DNA of 44,686 nt from Gammaproteobacteria bacterium (GCA_014382695.1 JACNJF010000120.1:1-44686), one strand, 5' to 3'; counted from the stretch's first letter, positions 1 to 9,041 are shown. Notes: a model not told the origin generated them from the letters alone. Translations and numbers: made by a program.

Positions 1-683
1 TGGTGGCAGATAACATTCCCAACTTTATATTCATACTCTTTCCTCTTCGACTTTGGTTAAAATACGAACCTGATGGCCTTTTAATGGCCTTATATATTTC
101 AGGTCAATTTGATTATTTTCTGCTCCACCCTTTGCTCTGATTATTGAGCAAACATATACGGTAATACAGAAATCCGGTTCGCTCTACTAGCACAGAATGA
201 CACCGAAAAACATGCTCTTAAAGTCTTCTCTTTGAAAGCCTGGTTGAACATCTATGCAACTTAATAACTGCAACAAATGCACGGCAATAAGATTGAGTAA
301 TTCGCACTCGGTGTAATTCTGCGGGTGACTCAAGTAAAAAACATAAACGCTTTTTAATCAAATTTTTCTGTGAGTCACATCTAAGCTAAGACTGTCCGCT
401 ACAGAATAAGATGTAAATGAAACCCTGCGAATTTTTAGTTTCATAAAAATGCAACGATTGCCAGAGGATAAGTATGCCACCATCAAGCTAACTATATGCG
501 CTTGCAGTTTAGCCATAGCAACTCTTATATCTACAGGATTCAGTTGCGATTTTTATTCATAATATTGAACCAGCACTTTCGATAACACCCATCAATAGCG
601 CTATCGTGTTAGAATAATTGCCCTGAATGTCTGTCAGGGTTTCGCTTCCAGACTAACCCCTACACAACACTTGGAGAAGTAAC
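1..683. other. Gene-free leader region upstream of the amidase gene
   Basis: I see no credible coding region, tRNA or rRNA in this A/T-rich stretch. Two short inverted repeats stand out. One has 8-base arms gtgactca (325-332) and tgagtcac (371-378). The other has arms taacac (583-588) and gtgtta (606-611), separated by 17 bases and about 75 bases upstream of the amidase start. The second is placed where an operator for the divergently unrelated or downstream LuxR-type regulator could be, but that is only positional inference. Confidence 0.4.
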
Positions 684-1658
684 ATGGTTCCTTTCGGTAT
701 CGCCGGCGTGCAGATGAATGTCTCTTTCACGCATGATAATCTTGCCGCTATGGAGCAGCGTATTGCTTCTATTGCACACCGTTTCCCCTGGGTCCAACTG
801 GTGATGTTTAGTGAACTTTCGGCACTCGGGCCCGATCCGGCAAAAGCCGAACCGATTCCCGGTCCTACCGAAAATCGTTTTTGTGAAATGGCCCATCGCT
901 ACGGGCTGTGGCTGCTTCCAGGATCCATCTTCGAAATCGACAACGGCCTTATGTATAACACAGCATCGGTGATTAACCCGTTGGGACAGGTGGTTGGCCG
1001 TTATCGTAAGATGTTTCCATTTCGACCTTATGAAGTCGGCGTAACCTCCGGCAGTGAATTTCTGGTGTTCGACATCCCCGATATCGGCCGCTTTGGTGTC
1101 TCCATCTGTTATGACATGTGGTTCCCCGAAACGACTCGGACCCTGGTCTCTATGGGTGCTGAGGTTATTCTGCATCCGACCATGACAGATACCATCGATC
1201 GTGATGTTGAGCTACCCATTGCCAGAGCATCCGCAGCGATCAATCAATGTTATATGTTTGATATCAACGGTTCCGGTGAATGCGGTAACGGTCATTCCAT
1301 TATTGTCGGACCATCCGGTTACGTCATCCATCAGGCCGGTAGCAGTGAAGAAATCATGCCGGTCGAAATTAACCTGGAGCGCGTCCGACGCGAGCGTGAA
1401 ACCGGTATCCGCGCACTGGGCCAGCCATTAAAAAGCTTTCGAGATCATCAGCATGATTTTGCCGTCTACACCGACAAGTTTGATCACAGCTACCTGAACA
1501 GCCTCGGTCCGTTGACCAAAGCGGTTCGCCCTGGACTGGTTCCGGCCGTGAGTCATGTTGAAATTCCTGTTCCGGCTGCTGCGCCAATTGCCGCAGCTGT
1601 ACCTGCAGCACCCGCGATACCTGCCGTACCATATGACGAAAGTCTAAAGAGCGGCTGA
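684..1658 (+). CDS. Nitrilase-superfamily carbon-nitrogen hydrolase (aliphatic amidase-like)
   Basis: This is a 324-residue enzyme of the nitrilase/amidase superfamily, which hydrolyses non-peptide C-N bonds of amides, carbamoyl compounds or nitriles in the cytoplasm. The catalytic triad is visible: Glu44 in MFSELSALG, Lys109 in YRKMFPF and Cys142 in VSICYDMWFPE. The catalytic fold occupies about residues 5-270. The last 35 residues are rich in Ala and Pro and lie outside the usual fold. The start is an ATG preceded by a GGAG-like site (acttggagaagtaac). The next gene is a LuxR-type regulator on the same strand, and gabT-gabD converge from the other side. An amide that yields GABA or a related omega-amino acid is therefore a plausible substrate, but this is inference from context. 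The exact substrate cannot be read from the sequence. Confidence 0.85.
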   Translation: MVPFGIAGVQMNVSFTHDNLAAMEQRIASIAHRFPWVQLVMFSELSALGPDPAKAEPIPGPTENRFCEMAHRYGLWLLPGSIFEIDNGLMYNTASVINPLGQVVGRYRKMFPFRPYEVGVTSGSEFLVFDIPDIGRFGVSICYDMWFPETTRTLVSMGAEVILHPTMTDTIDRDVELPIARASAAINQCYMFDINGSGECGNGHSIIVGPSGYVIHQAGSSEEIMPVEINLERVRRERETGIRALGQPLKSFRDHQHDFAVYTDKFDHSYLNSLGPLTKAVRPGLVPAVSHVEIPVPAAAPIAAAVPAAPAIPAVPYDESLKSG

Positions 1659-1714
1659 AAACAAATGTCACCCTGTTCCGTTACAAAGCGAACATCTCAG
1701 TAGAAGCTTGTGCA

Positions 1715-2536
1715 ATGAAAACTGAGCTGTCGGATCCAGTCGCTGGGGTAGAACAACGTTTTGCCCTGGCCGCTGCCACACTGATTGAGGCAACCGGTCA
1801 AAACAATTTCTTTCCAAAACTCATCTGTTTTCTGCAAAACAGGGTCGGCTGTGACAGTATTGTTGTACTCGCCTATCACCCTCACTATGTTCCGCTTGTC
1901 CTGCATGAAGATCTCGACCGTCTGGATAAGGAGGCGCTGTACGCGCACTACTTCGAAGGCGCCTATCTACTCAGCCCATTCTATCTACGCTGGCTGGCGG
2001 CCACTCAAGTGAGTGCACTTTACCGTCTGCAGAATATTGCACCCGAAGGATTTTTTGACAGCCTCTACTATACCGACTACTACGGTCGCACCGGTTTATG
2101 CGATGAAATGGGCTATATAGTGCCTCTGCAAAATGAATCAGCGGTCCTCATTTCGCTCGGACGTACTGCTCAATTTCAGGTCTACAGTAAGCATGAGCAA
2201 CAGAGCCTGCACGCTGTCGAACCCTTTATCAGCCGACTGGTGCAATTACATCTTTCGATGCTATCAAAACTGCCGGACTCAGCACAAAGTAGCACCACCC
2301 CATTGAAGAAACAGATGGCCGATACGCTGGAGGTTTTTGGTTCAACGCTGCTGACAGAAAAGGAGAAGAAGGTTGTTCAGCTGATGTTGCGCGGGCACTC
2401 ATCGAAATCCTGCGCACGCGAGCTGGGTATCTCACCCACCACGGAACGGGTGCATAGACGGAATATTTACGCCAAATTGCAGATATCGTCACAGGCCGAG
2501 TTATTCACCCTGTTTTTTGACGCGCTTGCTGCATAG
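1715..2536 (+). CDS. LuxR-family transcriptional regulator
   Basis: This 273-residue protein ends in a LuxR/FixJ-type helix-turn-helix (about residues 212-270) with the typical LTEKEKKVVQLMLRGHSSK opening and the LGISPTTERVHRRNIYAKL recognition region. The N-terminal 190 residues have no receiver-domain aspartate signature. They look like a GAF-like or other small-molecule sensing domain, which I cannot assign further. The gene lies 56 bases downstream of the amidase and probably forms a unit with it. Convergent gabT-gabD end just beyond it. The likely job is substrate-responsive control of the amidase/GABA cluster (inference). The ribosome binding site is weak. It does not look like a clear acyl-homoserine-lactone receptor. 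Confidence 0.85.
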   Translation: MKTELSDPVAGVEQRFALAAATLIEATGQNNFFPKLICFLQNRVGCDSIVVLAYHPHYVPLVLHEDLDRLDKEALYAHYFEGAYLLSPFYLRWLAATQVSALYRLQNIAPEGFFDSLYYTDYYGRTGLCDEMGYIVPLQNESAVLISLGRTAQFQVYSKHEQQSLHAVEPFISRLVQLHLSMLSKLPDSAQSSTTPLKKQMADTLEVFGSTLLTEKEKKVVQLMLRGHSSKSCARELGISPTTERVHRRNIYAKLQISSQAELFTLFFDALAA

Positions 2537-2539
2537 GAG

Positions 2540-2571
2540 ACTCACACGCAGTGCTAGCAATTCGTGTGAGT
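2540..2571. terminator. Hairpin between convergent luxR-type gene and gabT
   Basis: A perfect 9-base stem (actcacacg / cgtgtgagt) with a 14-base loop fills the 44-base gap between the two convergent stop codons. There is no strong T-tract on either side. It may be a bidirectional transcription-ending or mRNA-stabilising hairpin rather than a textbook intrinsic terminator. Confidence 0.5.
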
Positions 2572-2580
2572 TGGGACATT

Positions 2581-3882
2581 TCAGGCCGCAGCAACCAGTG
2601 CTACCGAATCACTGACAATATTAGCCAGCAAACCCAGGCCTTCGCTGAGTAGCGCATCACTGATGGTTAAAGGCACCAGTATCCGAATCACGTTGCCACG
2701 AATACCACAGGAGAGCAGTATCAAACCACGTAGCGCTGCTTCAGCCACAATCGACTTTGTAAGCTCAGGATCGGGCTGACTGGCATTCCCATTTTTAACC
2801 AGTTCCATCGCGACCATCGCACCACGATAGCGAATATTTCCGATTCTTAGCGGATGCGCTGTTTTTAACTGCTGCAGACTTTTACCGATCATCGTGCCAA
2901 TTTGCAGCGCCCGATCACACAGTTTTTCCTCTGCAATCACATCCAGCACGGCAAGCGCTGCGGCACAGCCAATCGGGGAGCCACCATAGGTACCACCCAG
3001 CCCACCGGGCTGAGGCGCATCCATGATTTCAGCCTTACCGACCACAGCGGCAAGCGGAAAGCCACCTGCCATACCTTTCGCCATCGTCATCAGATCGGGC
3101 TCGATCCCATCGTATTCGGTCGCGAACATCTTGCCGGTACGTGCAAAACCGGTCTGAATTTCATCGCAGATCAAAACGATGCCGTGCTTATCACACAGCT
3201 GACGTAACGCAGCCAGAAAACCAGTCGGAACCGCATAGAAACCACCCTCACCCTGTACCGGCTCGATAATCATCGCGGCGATAGCCTCTGCTTCTATTTC
3301 AACCTTGAACAGGGTGTCGATAGCAGCCAGTGAGTCAGCAACACTGACCCCGTGATATTCAATCGGGAAAGGCACATGATAAATTTCGCCAGGGAATGGT
3401 CCGAACTGTGCCTTGTAGGGGGCAACCTTGCCAGTCAGTGCCATACACATGCTGGTGCGCCCATGAAACCCACCGTTGAATGCAATCACTCCTCGACGAC
3501 CGGTATGCGCACGCGCAATTTTAATCGCATTTTCAACCGCTTCAGCTCCGGTGGATACAAACATGGTCTTGGCAAACTGAATCGGTACCAGATCATTCAG
3601 CTTTTCGGCCAGTTCAACCGCACTGTCGTATGGACTGACCATCAGGCAGGTATGACTGAATTTATCCAACTGCTTTTTGACTGCTGCGATGATCTTCGGA
3701 TGGCTATGACCGGTATTCACCACCGCGATACCTGCACCAAAATCGATATAGCGACGGCCTTCCACATCCCAGAATTCGGAATTTTCAGCCCTGTCCACAT
3801 ACACCGGTGCGGCATTACCCTGGCCACGAGCGATCGCTTTCTGTTTACGTTGTTGCAGTTCAGCATTTGTTGTCACGTTCAT
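2581..3882 (-). CDS. gabT: 4-aminobutyrate aminotransferase
   Basis: This class III PLP aminotransferase (433 residues from the chosen start) transfers the amino group of GABA to 2-oxoglutarate, giving succinic semialdehyde and glutamate. The PLP lysine is Lys269 in MAKGMAGGFP, and the cofactor aspartate is Asp240 in LICDEIQTGFARTG. Length and motifs fit GabT closely. The start is taken at the ATG encoding MNVTTNAEL, with ttggagtt just before it. A longer reading to 3915 adds eleven unlikely residues. The gene follows gabD by 63 bases on the same strand, so the two should be co-transcribed and together convert GABA to succinate. Related enzymes acting on 5-aminovalerate cannot be excluded. 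Confidence 0.92.
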   Translation of the reverse strand: MNVTTNAELQQRKQKAIARGQGNAAPVYVDRAENSEFWDVEGRRYIDFGAGIAVVNTGHSHPKIIAAVKKQLDKFSHTCLMVSPYDSAVELAEKLNDLVPIQFAKTMFVSTGAEAVENAIKIARAHTGRRGVIAFNGGFHGRTSMCMALTGKVAPYKAQFGPFPGEIYHVPFPIEYHGVSVADSLAAIDTLFKVEIEAEAIAAMIIEPVQGEGGFYAVPTGFLAALRQLCDKHGIVLICDEIQTGFARTGKMFATEYDGIEPDLMTMAKGMAGGFPLAAVVGKAEIMDAPQPGGLGGTYGGSPIGCAAALAVLDVIAEEKLCDRALQIGTMIGKSLQQLKTAHPLRIGNIRYRGAMVAMELVKNGNASQPDPELTKSIVAEAALRGLILLSCGIRGNVIRILVPLTISDALLSEGLGLLANIVSDSVALVAAA

Positions 3883-3945
3883 AACTCCAATCAGTATTGA
3901 CACTACTGTCATCAATTAATGGCTAGTAAAAGCACAAGCTTTACT

Positions 3946-5403
3946 TCAGGTATTGAGGCCACCCATACACAGGTACTTCACTTCGGTAAATTCATCCAGA
4001 CCGTATTTCGAACCTTCACGACCCAGACCGGATTCCTTAACACCTCCAAAAGGTGCCAGTTCGGTCGAGATGATACCTTCGTTGATTCCGACCATGCCGT
4101 ATTCCAACGCTTCCGCTACACGCCAGCAACGACCGATATCGCGGCTGTAAAAGTAGGACGCCAGGCCAAACTCGGTATCATTCGCCATCGCGATCGCCTC
4201 GGCTTCATCCTCAAAGCGAAACAGAGGTGCAACCGGGCCAAAGGTTTCTTCTCTGCTTACTTTCATCGCTGGGGTGACATCGGCCAGGATCGTTGGCTCG
4301 AAGAAGGTTCCACCCAGCGCATGCCGCTTGCCGCCACACATGATGCGAGCACCATAACTCAACGCATCACTGATATGATCTTCGATCTTGTTTATCGCTG
4401 ACTCGTTGATCAACGGCCCCTGCGTGACCCCTTCTTCGGTTCCTGGACCAACCTTCAGCGCCGCTACCGCAACCGCCAGCTTTTCGGCGAAGGCATCATA
4501 GACACCATCCTGCACCAGCAGGCGGTTGGCGCAGACACAGGTCTGGCCGGCATTGCGATATTTGGAGGCCATTGCACCGGCTACTGCCGCATCCAGATCC
4601 GCATCGTCAAACACGATAAAGGGCGCGTTGCCACCCAGCTCCAGCGACAACTTCTTAACCGTATCGGCACATTGCTTCATCAGCAACTTGCCGACTGCGG
4701 TCGAGCCGGTAAAAGACAGCTTGCGAATGATCGGACTCGACGTCAGTTCACCACCCACTTCGGCAGAACGCGTCGTCGTCAGAACGTTAAAAATTCCGGG
4801 GGGCACACCCGCCTGTTCCGCTAGTGCAGCGAGTGCGAGTGCAGAGAGAGGCGTCAGCTCGGAAGGCTTAACCACAACCGGGCAACCGGCAGCCAGCGCC
4901 GGTGCACATTTACGCGTAATCATCGCGAGTGGAAAATTCCACGGTGTAATCGCGGCGACAACCCCGATCGGCTGTTTAATGACCAGCAGGCGGCGATCAT
5001 TAGTCGGACCAGGAATGACATCGCCATAGATACGTTTCGCTTCTTCTGCAAACCATTCCACAAACGAGGCGGCATACATGACTTCGCCACGAGCTTCCGC
5101 CAGCGGCTTGCCCTGCTCCGCCGTCATCAACTGCGCCAGGTCTTCCTGGTGCTCAAGCTGCAGGTTAAACCAGCGCCGTAAGATGGCAGCGCGTTCTTTC
5201 GATGTTTTATTGCGCCAGGCCGGCCAGGCGGCATTGGCCTGTTGAATCGCTACACGTGTTTCTTCAGCACCCAGATTGGGAACTTCAGCCAGTAATTCGC
5301 CGGTTGCCGGATTGTTTACCGCAAAACGTTCACCACTATTGGCAACAATCCATTGTCCATTAACGTAGGCTTCTTGTTTCAATAATTTAAGATTAGTACT
5401 CAT
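3946..5403 (-). CDS. gabD: Succinate-semialdehyde dehydrogenase (NAD(P)+)
   Basis: This 485-residue aldehyde dehydrogenase oxidises succinic semialdehyde to succinate, the second step of GABA breakdown. The general base Glu255 is in KLSLELGGNAPF, the nucleophile Cys289 is in RNAGQTCVCANR, and the FTGST motif (residues 231-235) marks the cofactor-binding region. Length and motif spacing are those of GabD. It is the first gene of the gabD-gabT pair. The upstream 180 bases hold a nested inverted repeat, described separately, and a possible -10 element (tataca on the minus strand near 5454-5459). A glutarate-semialdehyde role is an alternative, since the family overlaps in specificity. Confidence 0.92.
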   Translation of the reverse strand: MSTNLKLLKQEAYVNGQWIVANSGERFAVNNPATGELLAEVPNLGAEETRVAIQQANAAWPAWRNKTSKERAAILRRWFNLQLEHQEDLAQLMTAEQGKPLAEARGEVMYAASFVEWFAEEAKRIYGDVIPGPTNDRRLLVIKQPIGVVAAITPWNFPLAMITRKCAPALAAGCPVVVKPSELTPLSALALAALAEQAGVPPGIFNVLTTTRSAEVGGELTSSPIIRKLSFTGSTAVGKLLMKQCADTVKKLSLELGGNAPFIVFDDADLDAAVAGAMASKYRNAGQTCVCANRLLVQDGVYDAFAEKLAVAVAALKVGPGTEEGVTQGPLINESAINKIEDHISDALSYGARIMCGGKRHALGGTFFEPTILADVTPAMKVSREETFGPVAPLFRFEDEAEAIAMANDTEFGLASYFYSRDIGRCWRVAEALEYGMVGINEGIISTELAPFGGVKESGLGREGSKYGLDEFTEVKYLCMGGLNT

Positions 5404-5484
5404 TCCGTCTCCAAAACGTTATTTGCTCAACAGGCAGCAACACGTACACAAAATTTGTATAGTGAGTGAAGGTTAGTAAGTGGA

Positions 5485-5541
5485 GACTCGATAGTAAATA
5501 CTGCAATTGCAGTAGATAATAAAATCGTTCGTTATCGAGTC
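5485..5541. promoter_or_regulatory. Nested inverted repeats upstream of gabD, probable operator
   Basis: A perfect 16-base palindrome TACTGCAATTGCAGTA lies at 5499-5514. It is enclosed by a second inverted repeat, gactcgata (5485-5493) and tatcgagtc (5533-5541). The complex sits about 80-140 bases upstream of the gabD start in a 182-base gap. A dimeric regulator site is the simplest reading. The neighbouring LuxR-type protein is one candidate, but no binding evidence exists. Confidence 0.55.
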
Positions 5542-5585
5542 GGCTTTGAGTGCAGCAAAAGCCAGGCTGAGCGTTTAAGGTGAGT

Positions 5586-5915
5586 TTAAAACGACTTCAT
5601 CAAATGGATATATTTCATGCCCTGCTGGTAAACTTTTTTATAGTCATCCAGGTTTTCATTCAACATTTCATCGTATTTTGAGAGAAAGAAAGCTCTCGCA
5701 CGATCCAGCTCTTTTTCGTATTCAGCCAGCGTTTCGGCGTGAGACGAGACAACGTAAGCATTATAACGAGAGGCCGCATGCAACAATGCCATACTGATAT
5801 TTTCAATGCTACTGGACTGAGCCTGCTGATTAGCCTGATCGATAAAACTGTCGATCAGGCTACGATATTGCGCATCCAGCTCGTCATCACTTAACAACTG
5901 TTCATCTTCTGCCAT
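5586..5915 (-). CDS. DUF3144-like hypothetical protein
   Basis: This is an acidic 109-residue protein without signal peptide or membrane segment. The middle and C-terminal part match the DUF3144 pattern as I know it: FIDQANQQ, then a helix with AASRYNAYVVSS (the family has AAARFNAFVAAS-like), then a YDEMLNENLDDYKKVY block. Function is unknown. It is the last gene of the minus-strand formate dehydrogenase run, 37 bases after the HdrD-like gene, so it may be co-transcribed. No cysteines or obvious catalytic residues are visible, and nothing ties it mechanistically to formate oxidation. Confidence 0.75.
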   Translation of the reverse strand: MAEDEQLLSDDELDAQYRSLIDSFIDQANQQAQSSSIENISMALLHAASRYNAYVVSSHAETLAEYEKELDRARAFFLSKYDEMLNENLDDYKKVYQQGMKYIHLMKSF

Positions 5916-5952
5916 AGGTTTCCTGTATTGCGTATCGACGCCTGTTTTAAAA

Positions 5953-7212
5953 TTAGTTTTCGACCAGATGCTCGGCGATAATTTCAGTCATACCAATGAT
6001 TGGTATATCCATATCATAATGCTCCAGTCCTTCTTCCATCACCAGTCGACAGTTCGCACAGGCCGTCACGATGGTTTCAACGTTCAACTCATCGAGCTGG
6101 GACTTTTTGCGTTTAAAAACCTGTATTCTGAGGTCTTCAGCGCGTTCGATCGTACTCACACCGCCACCGCCACCGCAACACCAGTTCATATGTCCATGTT
6201 CGGTCATCTCTACATAGTTTTCAGAGATAGACTTTAACAGGCGTACCGGCTGTGCTTCCACACCTCCGCGTCGCACGATCTGACACGGATCGTGAAAAGT
6301 GATTCGACCCTTTTCCAGTCCGCTTGTTTTGAGGCGACCGGTTTGCTGAAGTTCATCGAGTAATTCAAGAATGTGCACAACCTTGAAAGGATAAGCCTTA
6401 CCAATAAAATTAGGGCCGCCCCAACGGATCGCGGAATAGGCATGACCACACTCCGGGCTGATGACATTCTTCACCTTGAGTTTGACCGCTCCATCGACAA
6501 CTCTCTGTACCAGCTGACCGGCAATTTTACTGTTGCCAATCTGCAGGCCGGAATTGGTTGCTTCAAACGCTTCCGAACACAGTGTCCAGCTCACCCCTGC
6601 CTGTTTGAAAATACGAACAAGAGCGGCAATATATTCCGGAAAATTCATGATTTCCATCGAAGATAGCAGTGCCAGATAATCAGCACCTACCACATCGATC
6701 GGAACCTTCATTCCGGTTTCTTCCTCTACATGACGAATTTGCGCCTGCAGTGCCGGTAGCTTAACCCCCATCGGGCTGCCAATCTCTACCGCACGTTTGG
6801 TAGCCTGCACCAGATCATCCGGTGAATACTCTGCCGCCGCCAGGCCTTCCTTGACCTTTTGTATGATATACGCAATATCAACGCCCACCGGGCATACCAT
6901 ACTGCAACGTCCGCACATACTGCAGCCGTCATACACCAGTGGCTCCCAGTCGGCAAAGTCCTGCTCAGTCAACGATTTGGAAAAACCAAGGCTCTTCGAC
7001 AGCTTGCCCCAGAAGGTATATTCCTGTTGCCACAGCGTGTGTAAGGGTTTGGTTTTGTAGATGGGGGTATAACGTGGATCCTGAGTTTCTGTATAAAACA
7101 GGCAGGATTCTGCACAGATACCACAATGTACACAGCTTGAGAAATACGACTGCACCTTGCTGTCGATCTGTGCGCGCAACTTGTTGAGTCCCCGTTCCAG
7201 TCTTTCACTCAT
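5953..7212 (-). CDS. HdrD/DsrK-like Fe-S oxidoreductase with CCG domain
   Basis: This is a 419-residue soluble Fe-S protein. Two N-terminal [4Fe-4S] motifs are visible: CVHCGICAESC near residue 27 and CSMCGRCSMVCP near residue 97. A C-terminal cysteine-rich (CCG) region follows, with SPECGHAY, FHDPC, WCCGGGGG and TACANC, the type that holds the catalytic cluster in heterodisulfide reductase HdrD and in DsrK. The first of the two expected CCG domains is degenerate (it has VVGADYLALL where a cysteine motif would be). It follows the NarI-like cytochrome gene by 34 bases, an arrangement like dsrM-dsrK or hdrE-hdrD. It probably exchanges electrons between membrane quinone/cytochrome and a cytoplasmic partner. 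GlpC or lactate-utilisation-type proteins are relatives, but the paired cytochrome favours the DsrK/HdrD reading. Confidence 0.85.
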   Translation of the reverse strand: MSERLERGLNKLRAQIDSKVQSYFSSCVHCGICAESCLFYTETQDPRYTPIYKTKPLHTLWQQEYTFWGKLSKSLGFSKSLTEQDFADWEPLVYDGCSMCGRCSMVCPVGVDIAYIIQKVKEGLAAAEYSPDDLVQATKRAVEIGSPMGVKLPALQAQIRHVEEETGMKVPIDVVGADYLALLSSMEIMNFPEYIAALVRIFKQAGVSWTLCSEAFEATNSGLQIGNSKIAGQLVQRVVDGAVKLKVKNVISPECGHAYSAIRWGGPNFIGKAYPFKVVHILELLDELQQTGRLKTSGLEKGRITFHDPCQIVRRGGVEAQPVRLLKSISENYVEMTEHGHMNWCCGGGGGVSTIERAEDLRIQVFKRKKSQLDELNVETIVTACANCRLVMEEGLEHYDMDIPIIGMTEIIAEHLVEN

Positions 7213-7246
7213 GCTATAGACCTCTTAGAGTTTATAAACCGCCTGC

Positions 7247-7888
7247 TCATGAGCTGATACCCCGACGACCAAACCAGGCACCGGTAAATGCTCGGCTGGG
7301 GATGAAGGTAAAGGTATGCATTAATGAGCTGAAGGGAAAATAAATTAGAAATAATTCGACTGAAAAACGATGCAACAGACGCAGCTCGCTAAACGATTCA
7401 AGTAAGGCCAGACAGCCGGTGAGCATCACCACAAACGTCAGAATGCTGGCAACATGATCACCTGTTGTGGAAATCAGTTTACTGACCGGGTCGAGCACCC
7501 GATATAACCACAACATCAACAGTCCTAGAAAAGCAAACTGTGCGGAAATGATGAACGCGCTATGCGGCATCGCCGTCCAGCTAAAGCCGAGAAACTCATT
7601 ATCCAGAAAACGTACATGCGGTGCCGCAAAAAACATCAGTGCGAACAGACCCAGATGAAACATATAGCCAGCAACGATCTTCATCTGGATACGGGAAGCC
7701 ATTCCCGCAGCAGGTTTAAAACGGGTAAATACCGTCTTAATCGCTCCAGGAATGGAAGAAGCACGTGCGACAGACAGATCCACAGGCCTTTTTGCAAAAA
7801 TAATAGAGAGCATTTTCCAGCTCACTCCAACGGCAAAAACGACCAGTGATATATTCCATAACAGACCATCAATCAGGTTGGCAATCAT
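7247..7888 (-). CDS. NarI/DsrM-like membrane cytochrome b subunit
   Basis: This 213-residue integral membrane protein has about five transmembrane segments and resembles the respiratory nitrate reductase gamma (NarI) fold, also seen in DsrM and HdrE. Candidate haem ligands sit in membrane-facing histidines such as those in YMFHLG, GDHVASI, LLHRFSVE and LMHTFTF. The start codon overlaps the fdhC stop by four bases, and the HdrD-like gene follows. It therefore belongs to the formate operon. With the HdrD-like protein it would form a two-subunit quinone-interacting module. No nitrate reductase alpha or beta subunit is present nearby, so it is not a Nar subunit. Confidence 0.85.
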   Translation of the reverse strand: MIANLIDGLLWNISLVVFAVGVSWKMLSIIFAKRPVDLSVARASSIPGAIKTVFTRFKPAAGMASRIQMKIVAGYMFHLGLFALMFFAAPHVRFLDNEFLGFSWTAMPHSAFIISAQFAFLGLLMLWLYRVLDPVSKLISTTGDHVASILTFVVMLTGCLALLESFSELRLLHRFSVELFLIYFPFSSLMHTFTFIPSRAFTGAWFGRRGISS

Positions 7889-8991
7889 TGGTTTTTCTCC
7901 AGCGAAAGTGAGTCTTCGGAATTGATCGGATTGCGTCCCTGTAATTTTGCATATTGTTCGGCCGAAACAATCAGCTGCTTTTCATGACACTCTTTCGCCC
8001 AGCGATCATGGTGGGCTTCGGCCCAGCTAATATCAACGTAGCCGGTTCTCATCGATTCATTTGTGCCCTCTGTGCCCACTGTACCCAGGTACATATGGCC
8101 AAAGGAAACCGCAATAAGGATCAACGCTCCAGCAGCATGCACCACATGTGACAGCTCCATAATGACTCGGCCCTGTCCGAAATTAGGTGACACCAGTATC
8201 AGTCCGCTGATAGAAATCAGCAGCCCGATCAGTATCACCAGCCAGTACCAGGACTTTTCACCCATATTGAAGAAGCCGCCAGTGACATGCGACTTTCCAA
8301 TCATGCCACCGCCTTTTAACAGCCAGGTTAAATCACCTTTGGCATAGATATTCTTTTTCACGAAGCGAATCAGCATCAGCACGACGGAAACCAGAAAGAT
8401 GGGGCCAAACAGGTTGTGCCCTTCTTTACTCGATGACGCGATGACCGAAAATAACTCATGCCCCATCACGGGTATCAACAAGGTTCGACCGAATAACAGG
8501 GTTAATCCGGTGATCGCAAGAAACAGAAACACCAGTGCCAGAACCCAGTGCAAAACTCTTTCATAGGAATTAAAACGGTGCACCATATTACCCGACAGAC
8601 CGCCGTCAATATTGACCCGGCCACGCAATAGATAAAACACCAGAATCAGAATTAGAATGCCACCTAACGACATCATTCCATATTTGATCAACTGTTCCAT
8701 ACGGAATCTTGCCCATAAATCTCCCTGCTGGTTGATGAGCATTTTACTGTCGACACTTTTAACCTGGCTACTTCCCTGACTATTACTTTTTAAGCTTCCA
8801 AGTAGTTCCTGATCTCTCTGTCGAACATTTCTCCACAGGTCGGCCCCTGGATTTTTATTCGAGATACCTTCAACTTTTTGATGCTCATCTGCAATGCCTG
8901 GCTGGGGCAACGAGATGAAGAGTAAAACCAGAAATACACTGAGCAAGCCTGGTAACAACCTCAACTGTCTGGAAACAACGAATTTGATCAC
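7885..8991 (-). CDS. fdhC: Formate dehydrogenase cytochrome b (gamma) subunit
   Basis: This 368-residue membrane protein anchors the periplasmic FdhAB and passes electrons to quinone. It has an N-terminal signal-like segment (about residues 8-34), then a periplasmic stretch of some 75 residues, a transmembrane helix near residue 110, and the FdoI/FdnI-type di-haem cytochrome b core with about four helices. Candidate haem histidines lie in ERVLHWVLA, GHELF, EGHNLFGP, ELSHVVHAAG and SFGHMYLG. The extra N-terminal part makes it longer than E. coli FdnI (about 217 residues), as in other FdhC-type subunits. It lies downstream of fdhB, separated by a 114-base gap with a strong palindrome. Confidence 0.9.
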   Translation of the reverse strand: MIKFVVSRQLRLLPGLLSVFLVLLFISLPQPGIADEHQKVEGISNKNPGADLWRNVRQRDQELLGSLKSNSQGSSQVKSVDSKMLINQQGDLWARFRMEQLIKYGMMSLGGILILILVFYLLRGRVNIDGGLSGNMVHRFNSYERVLHWVLALVFLFLAITGLTLLFGRTLLIPVMGHELFSVIASSSKEGHNLFGPIFLVSVVLMLIRFVKKNIYAKGDLTWLLKGGGMIGKSHVTGGFFNMGEKSWYWLVILIGLLISISGLILVSPNFGQGRVIMELSHVVHAAGALILIAVSFGHMYLGTVGTEGTNESMRTGYVDISWAEAHHDRWAKECHEKQLIVSAEQYAKLQGRNPINSEDSLSLEKNQ

Positions 8992-9041
8992 GAATTCAAC
9001 CTCAAGGTTTATTATTATAGGGACGGACTACAAGCTGATAA

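Noticed and set aside
2540-2571. Relation of the ctcacacg hairpin to the palindromic elements near 31.3 kb
   Set aside because: The shared gtgtgag string is too short to show common origin.
7247-7888. Respiratory nitrate reductase gamma subunit (narI)
   Set aside because: No narG, narH or narJ is nearby, and the gene is paired with an HdrD-like gene, so the general NarI/DsrM fold is a better description.
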